From assembly GCF_010550245.1 (NCBI RefSeq), contig NZ_JAAGLU010000054.1, forward strand, positions 1-44,461: a DNA stretch of 44,461 bases, in the 5' to 3' direction. This stretch comes from Streptomyces sp. SID12501 (GTDB taxonomy: Bacteria > Actinomycetota > Actinomycetes > Streptomycetales > Streptomycetaceae). Position numbers and translations under genes: made by a program. Positions 22,603 to 32,600 of this stretch are shown here, piece by piece. Numbering within the stretch: position 1 is the stretch's first letter; each line of letters starts with the position of its first letter. The notes beneath the pieces were generated by a model, which saw nothing but the letters and a program-made list of their open reading frames with translations, was not told the DNA's origin and did not search any database.

Positions 22603-25326
22603 CTTCCGTGTCAGGTGGTTGAAGAACAGCCAGCCCGGCAGTACCGGGATCCAGAGGGTCAGCAGCCGGTAGAGCAGCACGGCAGGGGCGGCGACCTCCT
22701 TGGGCAGACCGACGGCGATCAGACCGACCGTCAGGGTCGCCTCGACCGCGCCCACACCACCGGGGGTCGGTGCCGCGGAGCCCAGCGCGTTGCCGGCGAG
22801 GAAGACGACGGCGACGCTGGCGAGGCTGAGCGAGGTCGACTCGTCGCCGAATGCCCGGATGGACGCGTCCAGGCACATCACGAAACACGCGGTCAGCAGC
22901 AGCATGCCGCCGATACCGGTGATCAGTTTCTGGGGCCGTTGGAGAACGTCCAGCATGCGCGGTACGACACCGGCGAACAGCGACCTCACGCGCGTGACGA
23001 CGAATTTCCGCAGGAACGGCACCGAGGTCACCACGAGCACGAGCACCGCGACGGTCAGCAGGCCCGCGATGACCGTCCGGGACGGCGACAGTGACGGAGT
23101 CTTCTCGGTGCCCGTCAGATAGCCGAACGACAGCAGCATCAGGATGTGGCAGCCGAGCCCGAACAACTGCGACGCGCCGACACTGGCCACCGCGAGCCCG
23201 GGCCGCACACCGACGCGTTGCAGGAATCGCGTGTTGAGGGCCACACCGCCCACTGCCGCGGGTGCCACGATCTTCACGAACGACCCGGCGACCTGCGCGG
23301 CCACGGTCCGCATGAACGGCACCCGCTCCGGTACGAAGCCGAGCAGACTCATCGCCGCGGCGAAGTAACTCAGCGCCGAGAACAGCACGGCCGCGATGAC
23401 CCAACCCCACTCGGCTTCGTCGAACAGGGTGGCGAACTCGATGTGGGTGAGCTGGGAGAGCAGGAAGTACGCGCCGAACGCGCCCGCGATGAAACTCATC
23501 AGGGTGCGCGGTCTGACCCGTTCCAGCCGGGCCGGTTCGACCGGTGCCTGCGGTCTGATCAGCAGCACCTGGTGGCGGATCTGGGCGAGCAGATCCTCCT
23601 CGCGGGCTCCCTCAAGAGCCTCGTCGATGGCCCGCTTCTCGGCTCGCTGTTCCGCTCGCACGGCTTTTTTGTCGGACTTTTCCAGTACGACCGGCCCGGT
23701 GTCGGGCTGGGCCGCCTCCAGCCGGGCCTGCTTGGCCTGCTGGGACGCTTCCAGGACCGCATCGCGCTGACGCTGGGCGCGCTCGCGGGCGAGTCTGCGC
23801 AGCGTCGCGCGCGTGGAGCGCGACAGGGCGATGGGCTGGAGCATCGGCAGACAGTCCGCCACCGCGTCCGGGCCGAGCACTCCGACCGCGGACGTCACCG
23901 TGCGCTCGGCGCCCACGCGCAGACCCAGCGTCGACACCAACTGGGCGATGTCCATGCGCAGGAGCAGGTCCCCGGCCGCGATCTCGCCGACCCGGAGGTC
24001 GGTGAGGATCACCTTGCCGGAACGATCCACCAGAATCGCCTCGCCGACGAGCCTGCGATGGGCGATGCGCCGCGACTGCAGGGCCCTCACCTGATCCCAG
24101 GTGTTGCGCAGCAGGTCGTCGGTGATCTCCTCGTCCTCCAGCGAGTCGAGCGTGCGGCCTCCGGTGTGCTCGTATACGAGCATCACGGCATCAGGGCCGA
24201 GCTCCGAGGTCGCGATCAGCTTGGGCGCGTTGGCCCCGGCGGCGATCGCCGCGTACGCGAGGAGAGCTTCCTGCTCCAGTGCCTGGCGCAGCGACTGGAG
24301 GCTGCTGCGGGTGGCCAGGCCGCGCAGCGTGATGTTGCGCCACATGCGGTAGAAGAACCCCTGCGCCTGCTGCTCGCGGTCGACCACGGTGACGTCCAGC
24401 GGGGGGCCGTCCTCCAGGGTGACGAAGTAGCGCCGGCCGCGGTCACCGCTGTCCGCCGCCTCCGGTACCTCCTCACGGGCCGCGCTCACCGGGCGGAAAC
24501 CGACGTGCCGCAGGCCCGCCATCAGGTTGCGCCCGGTGGGACGCACGTTCGGCGAGCCGACCGCGTACAGCGTCCCGTACGCCACCGACCAGCCGATCAG
24601 CACCGTCAGGATGATCGAGAACGGTGTTGTGTAGCCGGTGACCAGCATCGAGAAGGCATCGAGCAGCAGCACCACCCACAGCACGGCGCGCCAGCGCGGC
24701 CGACGGGACATGCCGACGGCCGTCATGTACGCGATGACCGGAGCGAGATAGCCGTGCACCGGGTCGGTGAGGGCGTGGATGTCGCCGGGGGAGGGCTGGG
24801 TCAGCGCCTCCTGGATGGAGCCCGGGGCGGCCTTGGCGACCCACAGGTCGGTGGCGAGGGTCACACCGTGCGCGAGGACCGCCGCGAGCACACCGTCGGC
24901 GATGCGCAGCCCGTCCCGCTTGATCAGCCGTTCGATCGCGAAGGCGACCGGCACCAGGAGGATCGCGATGCTCGAAGCCAGCCCCGCGATCTTGATCAGC
25001 AGGTCGGGTGCCTGGCCGGTGCCCTTGTTGATGTCCTGTTCGAGCCCCGAGGTGGTGCCGTGCGCGAACGCGGCGATCGCGAGCAGGACGATGATCGCGA
25101 AGACGCCGGCCAGGAGCCGCATGAGATCGGAGGGGCGGTGCACGCGCGCGGGGAGCAGCGGTTCGTCGCCCTCGACCTCCTCGGCGTGGGCCTCGTCGTC
25201 GGTGCAGTCGGCGGCCGGTCCGGCCGGTGTCCGCTCGGGCTCGTGGCCGGTGCCGTCCGCATCGGGACGCGACGAGACCTCAGAGGTGTCCTCCGTGCCT
25301 TCGGGGTGCACGCCCTGCTGCTTCAT
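22591..25326 (-). CDS. Pseudokinase-flippase membrane protein (LPG synthase TM type)
   Basis: 911-aa multidomain membrane protein. Order: acidic N-terminus (1-65), five or so transmembrane helices to about 285, a cytoplasmic kinase-like domain (about 300-520), a charged helical stretch rich in Gln/Arg/Lys (about 520-600), and a C-terminal lysylphosphatidylglycerol-synthase-type transmembrane region (about 615-905; APTPGGVGAVEATLTVGL is typical). The kinase-like part reads HRRLVGEAILVDRSGKVILT: the usual catalytic HxD aspartate is missing and DFG reads DLR, so it is probably a pseudokinase. The role may be lipid or glycolipid translocation with a nucleotide-sensing module. ATG 25326 has AAGAAGAG before it. 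Confidence 0.85.
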   Translation of the reverse strand: MKQQGVHPEGTEDTSEVSSRPDADGTGHEPERTPAGPAADCTDDEAHAEEVEGDEPLLPARVHRPSDLMRLLAGVFAIIVLLAIAAFAHGTTSGLEQDINKGTGQAPDLLIKIAGLASSIAILLVPVAFAIERLIKRDGLRIADGVLAAVLAHGVTLATDLWVAKAAPGSIQEALTQPSPGDIHALTDPVHGYLAPVIAYMTAVGMSRRPRWRAVLWVVLLLDAFSMLVTGYTTPFSIILTVLIGWSVAYGTLYAVGSPNVRPTGRNLMAGLRHVGFRPVSAAREEVPEAADSGDRGRRYFVTLEDGPPLDVTVVDREQQAQGFFYRMWRNITLRGLATRSSLQSLRQALEQEALLAYAAIAAGANAPKLIATSELGPDAVMLVYEHTGGRTLDSLEDEEITDDLLRNTWDQVRALQSRRIAHRRLVGEAILVDRSGKVILTDLRVGEIAAGDLLLRMDIAQLVSTLGLRVGAERTVTSAVGVLGPDAVADCLPMLQPIALSRSTRATLRRLARERAQRQRDAVLEASQQAKQARLEAAQPDTGPVVLEKSDKKAVRAEQRAEKRAIDEALEGAREEDLLAQIRHQVLLIRPQAPVEPARLERVRPRTLMSFIAGAFGAYFLLSQLTHIEFATLFDEAEWGWVIAAVLFSALSYFAAAMSLLGFVPERVPFMRTVAAQVAGSFVKIVAPAAVGGVALNTRFLQRVGVRPGLAVASVGASQLFGLGCHILMLLSFGYLTGTEKTPSLSPSRTVIAGLLTVAVLVLVVTSVPFLRKFVVTRVRSLFAGVVPRMLDVLQRPQKLITGIGGMLLLTACFVMCLDASIRAFGDESTSLSLASVAVVFLAGNALGSAAPTPGGVGAVEATLTVGLIAVGLPKEVAAPAVLLYRLLTLWIPVLPGWLFFNHLTRKGSL

Positions 25327-25367
25327 GGTCTCTTCTTGGTCTCGTATCACCGGTCACCGCCCGCACG

Positions 25368-25389
25368 ATGGTGGCATGCCCCACTGACA
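25368..25389 (-). promoter_or_regulatory. PafBC-type promoter of the pseudokinase-flippase gene
   Basis: Minus strand: GTGTCAGTG, 8 nt, CACCAT, where the RecA-NDp/PafBC consensus is tTGTCRGTG-N8-TAnnnT. The -10 first base deviates. The leader would be about 35 nt with a normal ribosome binding site. An inverted repeat ATGCCCC-N11-GGGGCAT (25376-25400) overlaps the element. Confidence 0.45.
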
Positions 25390-25481
25390 CACAGGGGCAT
25401 CAGGGTGCAATGCGGGGGCGCACAGTCTGCCGCAAGCACTGCTCCGGGGCGAGGAATACCCACGGTCGCCGTCTCGTCACA

Positions 25482-25504
25482 TTGTCGGTGGGGTGGGGCA
25501 GGAT
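25482..25504 (+). promoter_or_regulatory. PafBC-type promoter of the ATL gene, leaderless
   Basis: TTGTCGGTG (25482-25490), 8 nt, CAGGAT (25499-25504), then 7 nt to the ATG at 25512. The upstream part matches the DNA-damage consensus exactly; the -10 has C for T at its first base. Confidence 0.6.
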
Positions 25505-25511
25505 GGGTCGG

Positions 25512-25877
25512 ATGAGCGACGAGAGCCGTCCGGCGGACGCCCTGCCGGAGTACGCCGAGCGGGCCCTGGAGGCCGCCGAACTGATCCCGCCCGGGCGTGT
25601 CATGACGTACGGAGATGTGGCCGAGTGGCTGGAGGAGGGCGGACCGCGCCAGGTCGGGCGCGTGATGGCCCTCTACGGAGGGGCCGTTCCGTGGTGGCGG
25701 GTGGTCCGCGCGGACGGCGTCCTGCTCCCGGGCCACGAACTGGAGGCCCTCGGCCACTACCGCGCGGAGGGCACACCTCTGAAGGAGGCGAGCAAGGCCG
25801 CCGCGGGGCATCTGCCGCGCCTCGACATGAGACGGGCGCGATGGGACGGCGGCGAGCGGGCGGAGGGTCACACCTGA
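25512..25877 (+). CDS. Alkyltransferase-like (ATL) protein
   Basis: 121-aa protein of the MGMT/Ogt C-terminal domain family. It keeps the DNA-binding fold (VMTYGDVAEWL, then RQVGRVMALYGGAVPWWRVV), but the active-site PCHRV is PWWRV (60-64): the alkyl-acceptor cysteine is tryptophan. ATL proteins bind O6-alkylguanine without repairing it and hand it to nucleotide excision repair. I chose ATG 25512 because a promoter places the transcript start there; ATG 25503 would add three residues. It stands beside adnA as in mycobacteria (Rv3204). Its PafBC-type promoter fits a damage-response role. Confidence 0.9.
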   Translation: MSDESRPADALPEYAERALEAAELIPPGRVMTYGDVAEWLEEGGPRQVGRVMALYGGAVPWWRVVRADGVLLPGHELEALGHYRAEGTPLKEASKAAAGHLPRLDMRRARWDGGERAEGHT

Positions 25878-26129
25878 CAGCTTCCGCCATCGGGCGGGCA
25901 TCAGGGGGACCAGTGGCCCGTACGGGGTAAACCGGGCACGTCCGTGCCATGGCGTACGTTCGAGGGGCGAGGGGCCCGGGTGACGCCCGGGGCGGGAGGG
26001 AACAAGCGGAAGCCCTGCTTCCGAACCGCCCGTCGGCGTACCGTCTGCTGCACCTACCCCCCTCACCTCCCGGCCACCGTCCTCCACGCGGTCGGCCGAC
26101 CAGCACACCCACCAGGACCGGCGAACCAC

Positions 26130-29100
26130 GTGAGCTCCTCTTCCTCCACCAGGCGCCTGTCGCACCCCCAGGGGCGACAGGGGAACCGTGGCGCTTACCG
26201 ACTGGTGCGCACCCCGCCCACGCGGCAGGATCCCCCTCATCTGGACGCCGCACAGCGTGCGGTGGTTGACCACGCGCGGGGCCCACTGCTCGTCCTCGCA
26301 GGTCCGGGTACCGGAAAAACCACCACCCTCGTCGAATCCGTGGCGGCCCGGATCGCCCGGGGCGGGGACCCCGAGCGGATCCTCGTGCTGACGTTCAGCC
26401 GCAAGGCGGCCGTCGAACTGCGCGACCGCATGGCACTGCGCATCGGAGCCGCCCGCGCTCCCCGCGCGACCACCTTCCACTCCTTCTGCTACGCCCTGGT
26501 CCGCGCCCACCAGGACAGCGACCTGTTCGCGGAACCCCTGCGACTGCTCTCCGGCCCCGAACAGGACGTGGCCGTACGCGGACTGCTCGCCGGCCAGCCC
26601 GACCTGGAGCGGCTCGGCCTGGCCCATGTGCGCTGGCCGGACGAACTGCGTGCCTGCCTCACCACCCGCGGCTTCGCCGACGAGGTCCGCGCGGTCCTCG
26701 CCCGCAGCCGCGAACTGGGCCTCGGCCCGGACGCTCTGGACGCCTTCGCCCGGCGCATCGGCCGCCCCGACTGGCGGGCCGCCGCCGCCTTCCTCGCCGA
26801 GTACCTCGACGTACTCGACATGCAAGGAGTGCTCGACTACGCGGAACTCGTGCACCGGGCCGTACTCCTCGTGAGCCGCCCCGACGCCGCCGGGCAGCTC
26901 GCCGCCCGCTACGACGCCGTCTACGTGGACGAGTACCAGGACACCGACCCGGCGCAGGTACGGCTGCTGCGTGCGCTCGCCGGAGGCGGCCGGACACTCG
27001 TCGCCCTCGGTGACCCCGACCAGTCGATCTACGCGTTCCGCGGCGCGGACGTCAACGGCATCCTGGACTTCCCGGATGCCTTCCCGCGCGCGGACGGCCG
27101 CTCTGCCCCGGTCGAGGTCCTCCGGACGTCCCGCCGCTCCGCCGCCACCCTGCTGACCGCCACCCGCCTGCTCACCCAGCGCATGCCGCTGACCCGCCTC
27201 CCGGCCGAGAAGGTCCGCGCCCACCGCGGACTTGCCCCGGTCCGCGACGGAGGCCGCGTCGAGGTCTTCACGTACCCGACGTCCGGTACGGAGCTGGAGA
27301 ACATCGCCGACATCCTCCGCCGCGCACATCTGGAGGACGGTGTCCCCTGGGGCGAGATGGCCGTCCTGGTGCGGGCCGGCGGCCGTACGATCCCGACGGT
27401 CCGGCGCGCTCTCACGTCCGCCGGGGTCCCCCTGGACATCGACGGCGACGACCTGCCCCTGCGCCACGAACCCGCGGTGGCACCGCTCCTGACGGCCCTC
27501 CGAGCGGTGGCGACCGCGGCGGCGTCGAGCGCGGGTGAGGAGAGGGACGCCGAAGGAGCAGAGGACGGTGAGGGTGAAGACGCCGACGTCGCCCTGCAGG
27601 GAGCCATCGCCTGGCTCGGTACCGAAACCGCCCTCACCCTCCTCACCTCCCCCCTCGCCGGCATGGACGCCGCCGATCTGCGGCGCCTCGGCCGCGCCCT
27701 GCGCGAGGAGGAGCGGACCGCGGGCAACCCCGTACCGCCGCCCTCGGACGAACTCCTGGCCCGCGCGCTGGCCGAACCGGAACGCCTGGTCGTCCACGAC
27801 CCGACGTACGCGCGTGGTGCCCAGCGCCTCGGCGCGCTGCTCGGCAAGGCACGTGAGCGCCTCGCGGGCGGCGGCACGGCGGAGGAAGCCCTCTGGGACC
27901 TGTGGAACGGCACGCCCTGGCCAGGGCGGCTGGAGCGGGCCGCCCGGCGCGGCGGTGCGGCCGGACGCAACGCCGACCGCGACCTCGACGCCGTGTGCGC
28001 GCTGTTCGCGACCGCCGCGCGCGCGGAGGAGCGCACCGGCGGCCGTGGCGCCCTCAACTTCCTGGAGGAGATCGACGCCGAGGACATCGCCGCCGACACC
28101 CTCAGCCGCCGTGCCGTGCGCCCCGACGCCGTACGCCTGATGACCGCGCACCGCTCCAAGGGCCTCCAGTGGCGCCTCGTGGTCGTCGCAGGCGTCCAGG
28201 AGGGTCTGTGGCCCGACCTGCGCCGTCGCGGCTCCCTCCTGGAGGCCGACCGCATCGGCCGCGACGGCCTCGCCGAGCCGCTCACGCCGGGAGCACTGCT
28301 CGCCGAGGAACGGCGGCTGTTCTACGTGGCCGCCACGCGCGCGCGTGAACGCCTGGTCGTCACCGCGGTGAAGGCTCCCGCCGACGACGGCGACCAGCCT
28401 TCCCGCTTCGTCACGGAACTCGGCGTCGAACCCAAGGACGTGACGGGCCGCCCGCGCCGCCCCCTCTCCGTCGCCGCCCTCGTAGCCGAACTGCGCGCCA
28501 CAACGGTCGACCCGCGCGTGTCCGCTCCCCTCAGAGAGGCCGCCGCCCGCCGCCTGGCCCGGCTCGCCGCGCTCACCGACGAGGAGAGCCGCCCACTCGT
28601 CCCGTCAGCCCACCCCTACCGCTGGTGGGGCATGTATGAACCGACCGAGAGCAAGGTCCCGCTGCGCGACCGCGACCAGCCCGTCGTGCTCTCCGGCAGC
28701 GCCCTCGACCAACTCGCCAACACCTGCTCCCTGCAGTGGTTCCTGGGCCGCGAGGTGAAGGCCGACGCCCCCGCGACCGCCGCCCAGGGCTTCGGCAACG
28801 TGGTGCACGTCCTCGCCGACGAGGTCGCCTCCGGACACACCCCCGCCGACCTCGCCGTCCTCATGGAACGCCTCGACTCCGTGTGGAACGCGCTCGCCTT
28901 CGACGCGCCCTGGAAGTCGACGCAGGAGAAGGAGCACGCGCGCGTGGCGCTCGAACGCTTCCTGACGTGGCACGTCGACTCCAGCCGCACAGGCCGCACC
29001 CCGGTGGCCAGCGAGCACGACTTCGACGTGACCCTCGGAGCCGGCGACTACGAAGTGCGCATCCGCGGTTCCATGGACCGCGTCGAGGCCGACGGCGAGG

Positions 29101-29510
29101 GCCGCGCCTACGTGGTCGACTTCAAGACCGGCAAACAGACGCCCACCGCCGCAGAGGTGGCCCGCCACCCCCAGCTCGCCGTCTACCAGCTCGCCGTCCG
29201 TGAAGGCGCCGTCGACGATGCCTTCGACGGCGTGCGCCCCGAACCGGGCGGCGCCGAACTCGTCCAGTTGCGCCAGGGCGCCGCAAAGAAGGACGGCGGC
29301 GAGACACTGCCCAAGGTCCAGGCGCAGGCCCCCCTTGAGGGAGGGACCGGGACAGGGACGGAGGGGGAGTGGGTCGGCGACCTGCTGGCCACCGCCGCCG
29401 GCAAGGTGCTCGACGAACGGTTCACCCCGACCGCCGGTCAGCACTGCGCGCACTGCTCCTTCCGGGCATCGTGCAGCGCCCGCCCGGAGGGCCGGCACGT
29501 CGTCGAGTGA
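26130..29510 (+). CDS. adnA: AdnA, helicase-nuclease subunit
   Basis: 1126-aa UvrD-like motor fused to a RecB-type nuclease; partner of AdnB in double-strand-break end resection. Walker A GPGTGKTT at 58-65, DEYQDTD near 267, and helicase motifs to about 800 (HRSKGLQWRLVVVAG, YVAATRARERLVV). An acidic insert lies near residue 470. The nuclease has GSMDRVE and VVDFKTGK (about 995) followed by PQLAVYQLAV. Four cysteines, one in NTCSLQW (about 864) and three in CAHCSFRASC (about 1105-1115), should hold an iron-sulfur cluster. The GTG start is uncertain by a few tens of codons; 250 bp upstream show no clear promoter. Confidence 0.9.
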   Translation: MSSSSSTRRLSHPQGRQGNRGAYRLVRTPPTRQDPPHLDAAQRAVVDHARGPLLVLAGPGTGKTTTLVESVAARIARGGDPERILVLTFSRKAAVELRDRMALRIGAARAPRATTFHSFCYALVRAHQDSDLFAEPLRLLSGPEQDVAVRGLLAGQPDLERLGLAHVRWPDELRACLTTRGFADEVRAVLARSRELGLGPDALDAFARRIGRPDWRAAAAFLAEYLDVLDMQGVLDYAELVHRAVLLVSRPDAAGQLAARYDAVYVDEYQDTDPAQVRLLRALAGGGRTLVALGDPDQSIYAFRGADVNGILDFPDAFPRADGRSAPVEVLRTSRRSAATLLTATRLLTQRMPLTRLPAEKVRAHRGLAPVRDGGRVEVFTYPTSGTELENIADILRRAHLEDGVPWGEMAVLVRAGGRTIPTVRRALTSAGVPLDIDGDDLPLRHEPAVAPLLTALRAVATAAASSAGEERDAEGAEDGEGEDADVALQGAIAWLGTETALTLLTSPLAGMDAADLRRLGRALREEERTAGNPVPPPSDELLARALAEPERLVVHDPTYARGAQRLGALLGKARERLAGGGTAEEALWDLWNGTPWPGRLERAARRGGAAGRNADRDLDAVCALFATAARAEERTGGRGALNFLEEIDAEDIAADTLSRRAVRPDAVRLMTAHRSKGLQWRLVVVAGVQEGLWPDLRRRGSLLEADRIGRDGLAEPLTPGALLAEERRLFYVAATRARERLVVTAVKAPADDGDQPSRFVTELGVEPKDVTGRPRRPLSVAALVAELRATTVDPRVSAPLREAAARRLARLAALTDEESRPLVPSAHPYRWWGMYEPTESKVPLRDRDQPVVLSGSALDQLANTCSLQWFLGREVKADAPATAAQGFGNVVHVLADEVASGHTPADLAVLMERLDSVWNALAFDAPWKSTQEKEHARVALERFLTWHVDSSRTGRTPVASEHDFDVTLGAGDYEVRIRGSMDRVEADGEGRAYVVDFKTGKQTPTAAEVARHPQLAVYQLAVREGAVDDAFDGVRPEPGGAELVQLRQGAAKKDGGETLPKVQAQAPLEGGTGTGTEGEWVGDLLATAAGKVLDERFTPTAGQHCAHCSFRASCSARPEGRHVVE

Positions 29511-29615
29511 CACCCGTCGGCCCCGCGCGAGGGTGACGCCCGTACGGGAGTGATGTACGGCACCACCTGTGCCGACCTGCGCTTCCGCCGCCCCGGACGG
29601 CGAACCTGGCCTCCG

Positions 29616-29638
29616 CTGTCAGTGTCCGCGGCTAGCCT
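29616..29638 (+). promoter_or_regulatory. PafBC-type promoter of adnB, leaderless
   Basis: CTGTCAGTG (29616-29624), 8 nt, TAGCCT (29633-29638), then 7 nt to the GTG at 29646. It fits tTGTCRGTG-N8-TAnnnT with one mismatch outside the core. This supports both the chosen start codon and damage induction. Confidence 0.7.
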
Positions 29639-29645
29639 CTCTGAC

Positions 29646-32600
29646 GTGCCAGCCAGTATCAGCGACCCCGAGCAGCTCAAAGAGCTCCTCGGTATCCCCT
29701 TCACCCCGGAGCAGACGGCCTGCATCATCGCGCCGCCCGCCCCTCAGGTGATCGTGGCCGGAGCCGGGTCGGGCAAGACGACGGTGATGGCGGCACGCGT
29801 GGTGTGGCTCGTCGGCACCGGCCAGGTCGCCCCCGAACAGGTGCTCGGCCTCACCTTCACCAACAAGGCCGCCGGTGAACTCGCCGAACGCGTCCGCAAG
29901 GCCCTCGTCAGGGCAGGCGTCACCGACCCGGACGTCATCGACCCCGACAACCCGCCCGGCGAACCGGTCATCTCGACCTATCACGCCTTCGCCGGCCGTC
30001 TCCTGAAGGACCATGGCCTGCGCATCGGCCTCGAACCCACCGCCCGTCTCCTGGCCGACGCGACCCGCTACCAGCTCGCAGCGCGCGTACTGCGCGAAGC
30101 CCCCGGTCCCTACCCCGCCCTCACGCGGTCCTTCCCGGACCTCGTCAGCGACCTTCTGACGCTCGACGCCGAACTCGCCGAACACCTCGTCCGCCCCGAG
30201 GAACTGCGCGCGTACGACGCCGAACTGCTGCGCGCCCTGGAGGGCGCCAAACTCACCAACGCGGACCTGCGCAAGCTCCCTGAGACAGCCGCGGCGCGCC
30301 GTGAACTCACCGAACTGGTGACCCGCTACCGGGCCGCCAAGCGCGAGCGCGACCTTCTCGACTTCGGCGACCAGATCGCCCTCTCCGCGACGCTCGCCGA
30401 CATCCCCGAAGTGGGCCGCGTCCTGCGCGACGAGTTCCGGGTGGTTCTCCTCGACGAGTACCAGGACACCTCGGTGGCCCAACGCGTCCTCCTCGCAGGC
30501 CTGTTCGGTGGTGGCACCGGCCATCCGGTGACCGCGGTCGGTGACCCCTGCCAGGCGATCTACGGCTGGCGCGGTGCCTCCGTCGCCAACCTCGACGACT
30601 TCCCCGAGCACTTCGCCCACGCCGACGGCGGCTCGGCTGCCCGCCAGTCGCTCAGTGAGAACCGCCGCAGCGGGGGCCGCCTCCTCGATCTCGCCAACGG
30701 CCTCGCGGAGCCCCTGCGCGCCATGCACGCGGGCGTGGAGGCCCTCCGCCCCGCACCCGGCGCCGAGCGCGACGGCCAGGTGCGCTGCGCGCTGCTGGGC
30801 ACTCACGCCGAGGAGATCGACTGGCTCGCCTACTCCATCGCCCACCTCGTACGCACCGGCACGGCACCCGGCGAGATCGCCGTCTTGTGCCGCACCGCCA
30901 CCGACTTCGCCGAGATCCAGGGCGCACTCGTCGCCAGGGACATCCCCGTCGAGGTGGTCGGGCTCTCCGGGCTGCTGCACCTGCCCGAGGTCGCCGACCT
31001 GGTGTCCGTCTGCGAGGTACTCCAGGACCCCGGGGCCAACGCCTCCCTGGTCCGGCTGCTGAGCGGCCCGCGCTGGCGCATCGGCCCACGCGACCTCGCC
31101 CTCCTGGGCCGCCGGGCCCGCCTTCTCGTGTCCCACGCGCGCGTGGGCGACGCCGACGACCCGGACCGCCGGCTCGCCGCGGCTGTCGAGGGGGTCGATC
31201 CCGCCGAGGTGATATCGCTCGCGGACGCCCTGGACACCTTCCTGGAGACACCGCTGAGAGGCCAGGGCGACGACGACGGGCTGCCCTTCTCGCCGGACGC
31301 GCGTGTGCGCTTCGCCCGGCTCGCCACCGAACTGCGCGACCTGCGCCGCTCACTCGCCGACCCGCTGATGGACGTACTGCACCGTGTGCTCGCCGTCACC
31401 GGCCTGGAGGTGGAGCTGTCGGCGTCCCCGCATGCTCTGGCCGCCCGCCGCCGCGAGACCCTCTCCAACTTCCTGGACATCGCCGCCTCGTTCGCCGCCC
31501 ACGAGAGCGAGGCGAGCCTGCTCGCCTTCCTCGGCTTCCTTCGCACGGCCGCGCAGTACGAGAAGGGCCTCGACAACGCCCTGCCCGGCGGCGAGAACAC
31601 CGTCAAGGTGCTCACCGCCCACAAGTCCAAGGGCCTGGAGTGGGACGTCGTGGCTGTCCCCGGCCTGGTCACCGGTGCTTTCCCCAGCGACCGGGGCCGT
31701 GAGAAATGGACCTCGCAGGCCAAGGTCCTGCCGCACGGACTGCGCGGCGACACCGCCACACTGCCCGACATCGAGGCCTGGGACTCCCGGGGTATGAAGG
31801 CCTTCCAGGAGGCGATGAAGGACCACCAGCACACCGAGGAACTCCGCCTGGGCTACGTCACCTTCACCCGCCCCCGCTCCCTCCTGCTCGGCTCCGGCCA
31901 CTGGTGGGGCCCCTCCCAGAAGAAGCCCCGCGGCCCCTCCGACTTCCTGCGGGCCCTCCACGACCACTGCACGGCCGGGCACGGCGAGATCGAGGCCTGG
32001 GCGGACGAACCGGAGGAGAACGAGGAGAACCCCGCCCTGCACGCGACGACCGCCGACCAACTGTGGCCCCTGCCCCTGGACGACGCCGCCTTCCGCCGCC
32101 GCCGGGCCGCCGCCGAGACGGTCCTCGCCCACCTGGAGACCCTCGCCTCCCACGAGGACAGTCACCCCGCAACGGCACACGACGCCGACGCGTACGACGA
32201 CCCGGACTGGCCTCCGCCGCCGGACGACGAGCCTCCCTACGCGGACGACGAACTCCTTGACGACGACCCCATCGAGGAAGACGCCGCTTCCCCCGCCGAG
32301 GACGAAGGCGACTGGGACGCCTGGACCACGGACCGTCCCGAACCGACCGCTCAGACCCCACCCCACGCGCGCGTGCCCCACACCGGACCCGACCAAGACC
32401 GCCCGCACACGGTGCCCCACGCCCGCAGCCACCCCGCCGAAGCGGATCTCACACCCGAGGAGGCCCGCGCCGTAGCCTCCTGGGACCGAGACCTCGACGC
32501 GCTCGCCGGGGAACTGCTGCGCGCGCGGGCGAGCGTCACCGATGTCCCCCTGCCCCCGACACTGACCGCGTCCCAGCTGATGCTCCTGGCCGCCGACCCG

